A stretch of 10,389 nt of DNA from Bacillota bacterium (lineage in GTDB: Bacteria; Bacillota; Clostridia; Christensenellales; Borkfalkiaceae). The translations under genes were made by a program, and so were the position numbers. Each line of letters starts with the position of its first letter. Positions within the stretch are counted from its first letter, which is position 1. The notes below the pieces were generated by a model that searched no databases, was not told the DNA's origin, and worked only from the letters and a program-made list of their open reading frames with translations. Below, in pieces: positions 7,475 to 10,389 of the stretch. The stretch covers positions 1 to 10,389 of the forward strand of contig QAKO01000097.1 in assembly GCA_003343765.1 (NCBI GenBank). The letters are read 5' to 3'.

Positions 7475-10389
7475 ATGAAGAAAATCGCTATGGCAATCTT
7501 GGCGGTGTGTCTGATCACATGTTGTGCGATCGGTCTCATAGCCTGTGATAAATCCGGCACGGATACTTTTGCGGCTCCCACGCAGCTTGAGCTTAAATCG
7601 AGCGGAAGGCTCACGTGGAATGGTGTGGAAGGTGCCGTCGGTTACGAGGTCAGCGTCAACGGGACCGATTATAAGGCGGTCGAAGAAGAGGAGATCGATG
7701 TTTTTTCGGTTGTAAAAGATGTCTCCGTCACTAAAATTTATGTGCGCGCAAAGAGTGAAACGCAAACATCCGAGGCAGCGGAACTTGCCGTAACCGTGCA
7801 TCAGCTTTCCGCTCCGAAGAAACCGACGGTCATGGAGGACAGCGAGACGCACGCGAAACAGTTTCATTGGGAGGCAGTGGAAAACGCAAATCGTTACGGA
7901 GTCAAAGTAAACGACAACGAAAATTGGGTTTCCATCAAAAATAATTATTGGACAATGACCGAAGACGGAACTTACAGCATTGCCGTAAAATGTCTCGCCT
8001 ATGCGGACGGCACGACGATCTATCTGGAAAGCGCCGCGTCTGAGGAAAGCGATGAAGTTGTGTATATAGCGGGACCCTTGCTGTATTGCGATACACTGAA
8101 TGAAATTTACTGGCAACTGGAAGACGGTTCTGCGTTTACGCAGTACGATCTTTGGATCGACGGAAAGGAAGCTGCGAAAGACGTAGGTTACCACGGCAGC
8201 GAAGACCCGCTGGATCTTGTAGAAGAAGGCTATCTTACAAAAACCGGTGAATACGACATTCAGATCAAGGCGGTCAAAGAGGGCGATACGTTTGCGTGGA
8301 GCAATATGCTTTCCGAGTTCGGCACGGGTAATATCAATCCAAATGAATTTTATTCGTTTGACAACAGAATCTTTTCAACTCCCATCGCGAAAGAGGGCGT
8401 TGGAATTTCCGATGAAAAATATTATGGGGAAAGCGGCTATTCGCTCAAAATAGAACCTGGCAGCGGCGGCGGACAGATCAATCTCGTAAAATATGAGGGC
8501 GCGTTGGATGACGTAGATCTTCGCTATGTTCGCGGGATCTCCTATTGGGTATATTTTGAACCCGTCTCCGGCGTCGCGGATACGTCGGTCGATACGGTGG
8601 ATGCGTTTAAAGTAGCCTATGACGACAGTCTCGGTAACTATCAGAACCGTATTTATGCGGCGGGAAAGTCCGATTACGAGGACGGGACGACGATTCCCGT
8701 CAACAGATGGACAAAGGTTACTGTCGATGCTTGTCTGAACGAATACGACAATGTCATCATTTTAAGCTGGACGGTCGAAACGGGAAACAATTTCACTATC
8801 TATCTGGACGAAATTCTTGTGGAAACGGTAGAAACTATTCCTGCCGAAACGGAATATACGGCGCAATATGCTCCTGCGGCAGGATGGTTTTCCGGAGCTG
8901 CGGCAAAAGTGGCAGAAAATCAGACGCCCGGTGCAACGGTCACGATGAAGCTGGATCTGCAGACGTCCGCTGACGGCATTGCCGACGAAAATCTTGCTTT
9001 GGCGTCGCTGGGAGCTCCCACAGGGAGCAATGCCGCTTGGCAGGATAGCTATATGAAACTGGATACTTCCAAAACGGGCTGGCGTGAAGTAACTTTTGAT
9101 GCAAAAGTTGCCGCGGACGGATGCGTCTATCTCGGGGCGATATATATGGCCGATGACGGGCCTTGGGCGAGTATTTACATCAAGGATGTGGAGATCATAC
9201 CCAGTTATGCCGTTACGTTTGAAACGAACGGCGGGAGCGACGTAGCGGACGTAATGATAGCGGAAGGCTCGTCTTTGTCCGGGTTTGATTCGATGTATTT
9301 GTCGGTAAAAGATAATCTCGTTTTTGAAGGCTGGTATACGAGTGCAACGTTTGAAGTGGGCACGCGCGTGGGCAGGGACGTTCTTACAATGCCCGCAAAC
9401 GCGCTGACGGTATACGCAAAATGGGGCGACGCGTACGAATACGCCGCAGAGTTTGACGGCACGGCAGGTTGGTTCTCGGGGAAAGCGGCAAAGGTCGCGG
9501 AAAATCTTACTCCCGAAGACACGGTCACGCTCACGGTACAGCTGCGCACGACATTGGACGGAGTTGCCGACAACAACGTGGCTTTGGCGGCATTCGGCGG
9601 CGCGGCGGCGGGTAACGACACCTGGCAGGACAGTTTTATTAAATTCGATACGTCAATAACGGGCTGGCGCGAAGTGACTTTCCAGGCAAAAGTTGCGGCG
9701 GACGGATGCGTATATCTCGGCGGGGTCTATATGGCGGACGCAGGTACGCCGTTCGTATTGTACATGAAAGACGTGGAAGCGATACAGAGCTTTGCCGTGA
9801 TCTTTGAAGAAAACGGCGGGAGTGACGTAGCGGATACAAAGATCGCAGAAGGCATGTCGCTTGCGGATTTCGACGCGAATTATAAAACGGAAAAAGCGAA
9901 CACAATTTTCGAAGGCTGGTACACGAGCGCAACGTTCGAAGAGGGCACCCGTGTAGGTGTAGATGTTGTGACAATGCCCGCAAACGCGCTGACGGTATAC
10001 GCAAAATGGGGCGATGCGTACGAATATAAAGTACATTATTATTCGAACAGCGGATCCTGGTTCGGCGGAGAAGCCGCCCGTGTGTCCGTGGAAGGCGCAA
10101 AGTCGGGCGATACGGTCGTTCTTTCGATGCAGGTAAAGACCTCGCAGGACGGCGTTGCGGGTTCCGTGATCAAACTTTATCAGGAAAAAACGCAATGGAT
10201 TGATTCCACGATGGGAGCAAACTATGCTTCGGGAGTGATGCTTTCGCCCGCGGCATCGAGCGGCTGGCGTGAAGTGAGCTTGACGGTGAAACTGACGGAA
10301 GACGGCTACATGTGGCTTGCGGCAGGGAGTGAAAATCCGGATCTGGGCGAATGTTTCGTTTACATCAAAAGTTTGGAAAGCAGTATAGT
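7475..10389 (+). CDS. Large modular surface lipoprotein with FN3-like and InlB repeats, cut by the window edge
   Basis: An open frame of 971 codons runs off the right edge, so this is only the N-terminal part. It opens with a lipoprotein signal with lipobox LIAC (Cys24). Domains in order: three FN3-like repeats (about 34-109, 113-198, 199-282), each with a pattern such as LTWNGVEGAVGYEVSVNG; a beta-sandwich region rich in aromatic residues (about 290-455) resembling carbohydrate-binding or concanavalin-like modules; then a tandem array of 195-residue units from residue 460. Each unit joins a jelly-roll-like module (AGWFSG, WQDS, GWREVTF, DGCVYLG) to an InlB B-repeat / Listeria-Bacteroides repeat (NGGSDVAD, FEGWYTSATFE, LTVYAKWG). 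No catalytic motif is visible. It probably binds glycan or a surface outside the cell and supplies the neighbouring enzyme and importer; adhesion is the other likely role. Function is inferred from module types and context only. Confidence 0.85.
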   Translation, partial: MKKIAMAILAVCLITCCAIGLIACDKSGTDTFAAPTQLELKSSGRLTWNGVEGAVGYEVSVNGTDYKAVEEEEIDVFSVVKDVSVTKIYVRAKSETQTSEAAELAVTVHQLSAPKKPTVMEDSETHAKQFHWEAVENANRYGVKVNDNENWVSIKNNYWTMTEDGTYSIAVKCLAYADGTTIYLESAASEESDEVVYIAGPLLYCDTLNEIYWQLEDGSAFTQYDLWIDGKEAAKDVGYHGSEDPLDLVEEGYLTKTGEYDIQIKAVKEGDTFAWSNMLSEFGTGNINPNEFYSFDNRIFSTPIAKEGVGISDEKYYGESGYSLKIEPGSGGGQINLVKYEGALDDVDLRYVRGISYWVYFEPVSGVADTSVDTVDAFKVAYDDSLGNYQNRIYAAGKSDYEDGTTIPVNRWTKVTVDACLNEYDNVIILSWTVETGNNFTIYLDEILVETVETIPAETEYTAQYAPAAGWFSGAAAKVAENQTPGATVTMKLDLQTSADGIADENLALASLGAPTGSNAAWQDSYMKLDTSKTGWREVTFDAKVAADGCVYLGAIYMADDGPWASIYIKDVEIIPSYAVTFETNGGSDVADVMIAEGSSLSGFDSMYLSVKDNLVFEGWYTSATFEVGTRVGRDVLTMPANALTVYAKWGDAYEYAAEFDGTAGWFSGKAAKVAENLTPEDTVTLTVQLRTTLDGVADNNVALAAFGGAAAGNDTWQDSFIKFDTSITGWREVTFQAKVAADGCVYLGGVYMADAGTPFVLYMKDVEAIQSFAVIFEENGGSDVADTKIAEGMSLADFDANYKTEKANTIFEGWYTSATFEEGTRVGVDVVTMPANALTVYAKWGDAYEYKVHYYSNSGSWFGGEAARVSVEGAKSGDTVVLSMQVKTSQDGVAGSVIKLYQEKTQWIDSTMGANYASGVMLSPAASSGWREVSLTVKLTEDGYMWLAAGSENPDLGECFVYIKSLESSI
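7574..8320 (+). repeat. Three FN3-like repeats in the lipoprotein
   Basis: Three diverged repeats of about 75-85 residues share a core: a Trp strand followed by a 'V(E)(G/N)A..Y.V.VN' stretch. They read TWNGVEGAVGYEVSVNG, HWEAVENANRYGVKVND and YWQLEDGSAFTQYDLWIDG, each closing with a strand of the type YxIxVKA. This is typical of fibronectin type III-like spacers in surface proteins, which usually extend binding modules away from the cell. The copies are diverged, so the duplication is old. Confidence 0.6.
8852..9436 (+). repeat. Tandem repeat unit 1 (jelly-roll-like module plus InlB B-repeat)
   Basis: Unit 1 of an array with an exact 585-base period. The first part (about 8852-9202) codes a binding-like module containing AGWFSGAAAKVAE, GWREVTFDAKVAADGCVYLG and IYIKDVE. 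The second part (9203-9427) codes an InlB B-repeat (PF09479-type): VTFETNGGSDVAD, FEGWYTSATFEVGTRVG, LTVYAKWG. The unit joins the next through DAYEYA. Confidence 0.85.
9437..10021 (+). repeat. Tandem repeat unit 2
   Basis: Same length (585 bases, 195 residues) and same order of modules as unit 1, with no net insertion or deletion. AGWFSGKAAKVAE, GWREVTFQAKVAADGCVYLG, NGGSDVADTKIAEG and FEGWYTSATFEEGTRVG line up with unit 1. Bases 9971-10014 are identical to 9386-9429 (44 bases), far more alike than the surrounding DNA, which suggests recent duplication or gene conversion there. The InlB part runs from 9788 to 10012. Confidence 0.85.
10022..10389 (+). repeat. Tandem repeat unit 3, partial and diverged
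   Basis: The module begins at the expected 585-base step but is clearly more diverged: YKVHYYSNSGSWFGGEAARV replaces the AAEFDGTAGWFSGKAAKV type, and there is a small insertion around TQWIDSTMGANYASG. The signature SGWREVSLTVKLTEDGYMWL and FVYIKSLES are still recognisable. The window ends inside it, just before the place where a third InlB repeat would be expected. Confidence 0.75.

Noticed and set aside
7397..8194. Reverse-strand open frame (265 residues) over the start of the repeat lipoprotein
   Set aside because: The forward frame has a signal peptide, lipobox and FN3-like repeats; the reverse reading has no family resemblance and is a shadow.
9205..10195. Several reverse-strand open frames over the tandem repeats
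   Set aside because: They arise from the repeated, stop-poor DNA of the forward gene; their sequences mirror the repeats and show no independent start signals.
8852..10389. Tandem array considered as a CRISPR array or mobile element
   Set aside because: The repeats are in-frame protein modules of 195 residues with no spacers, no terminal inverted repeats and no transposase.

Overview
The window looks like chromosomal DNA of a gut- or rumen-type anaerobe of the Bacillota, most likely class Clostridia. Support for this is three Gram-positive-style lipoprotein signals (MKK..., lipobox Cys), strong purine-rich Shine-Dalgarno sequences (GGGAGG, GAGGAGG, AAGGAG), a CUT1 sugar ABC transporter without its own ATPase, and a large lipoprotein carrying FN3-like and InlB/Listeria-Bacteroides repeats. 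This placement is inference; no marker gene is present.

All genes lie on the + strand and are tightly spaced (gaps of about 18, 4, 13, 25 and 74 bases), with no convincing terminator between them, so they read as one operon. Bases 1-211 are very AT-rich and hold no gene; they contain a good extended -10 promoter (TGGTATAAT, 172-180). The order is: (1) 212-1900, a cytoplasmic alpha-L-rhamnosidase-like glycoside hydrolase (GH78 type); (2) 1919-3812, a surface lipoprotein of the DUF4838 type (the family behind CAZy GH163), split by an apparent one-base frameshift in a run of eight A at 2439-2446; (3) 3817-4764 and (4) 4778-5779, the two permeases of a CUT1 sugar importer; (5) 5805-7400, its lipoprotein solute-binding protein; (6) 7475 to beyond the right edge, a large lipoprotein with three FN3-like repeats, a beta-sandwich-like region and then a tandem array with an exact 585-base (195-residue) period, each unit pairing a carbohydrate-binding-like module with an InlB B-repeat.

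Together the genes look like a glycan capture-and-use locus. The repeat lipoprotein would bind polymer or host/plant surface, the DUF4838 lipoprotein would cut glycan outside the cell, the binding protein and two permeases would import the oligosaccharide (using an ATPase encoded elsewhere), and the GH78-like enzyme would trim it inside. The substrate is not settled by the sequence. The points most worth a second look are the A8 frameshift, the altered GH78 catalytic motif, the exactly periodic repeat protein, and the pairing of DUF4838/GH163 with a GH78-like enzyme.
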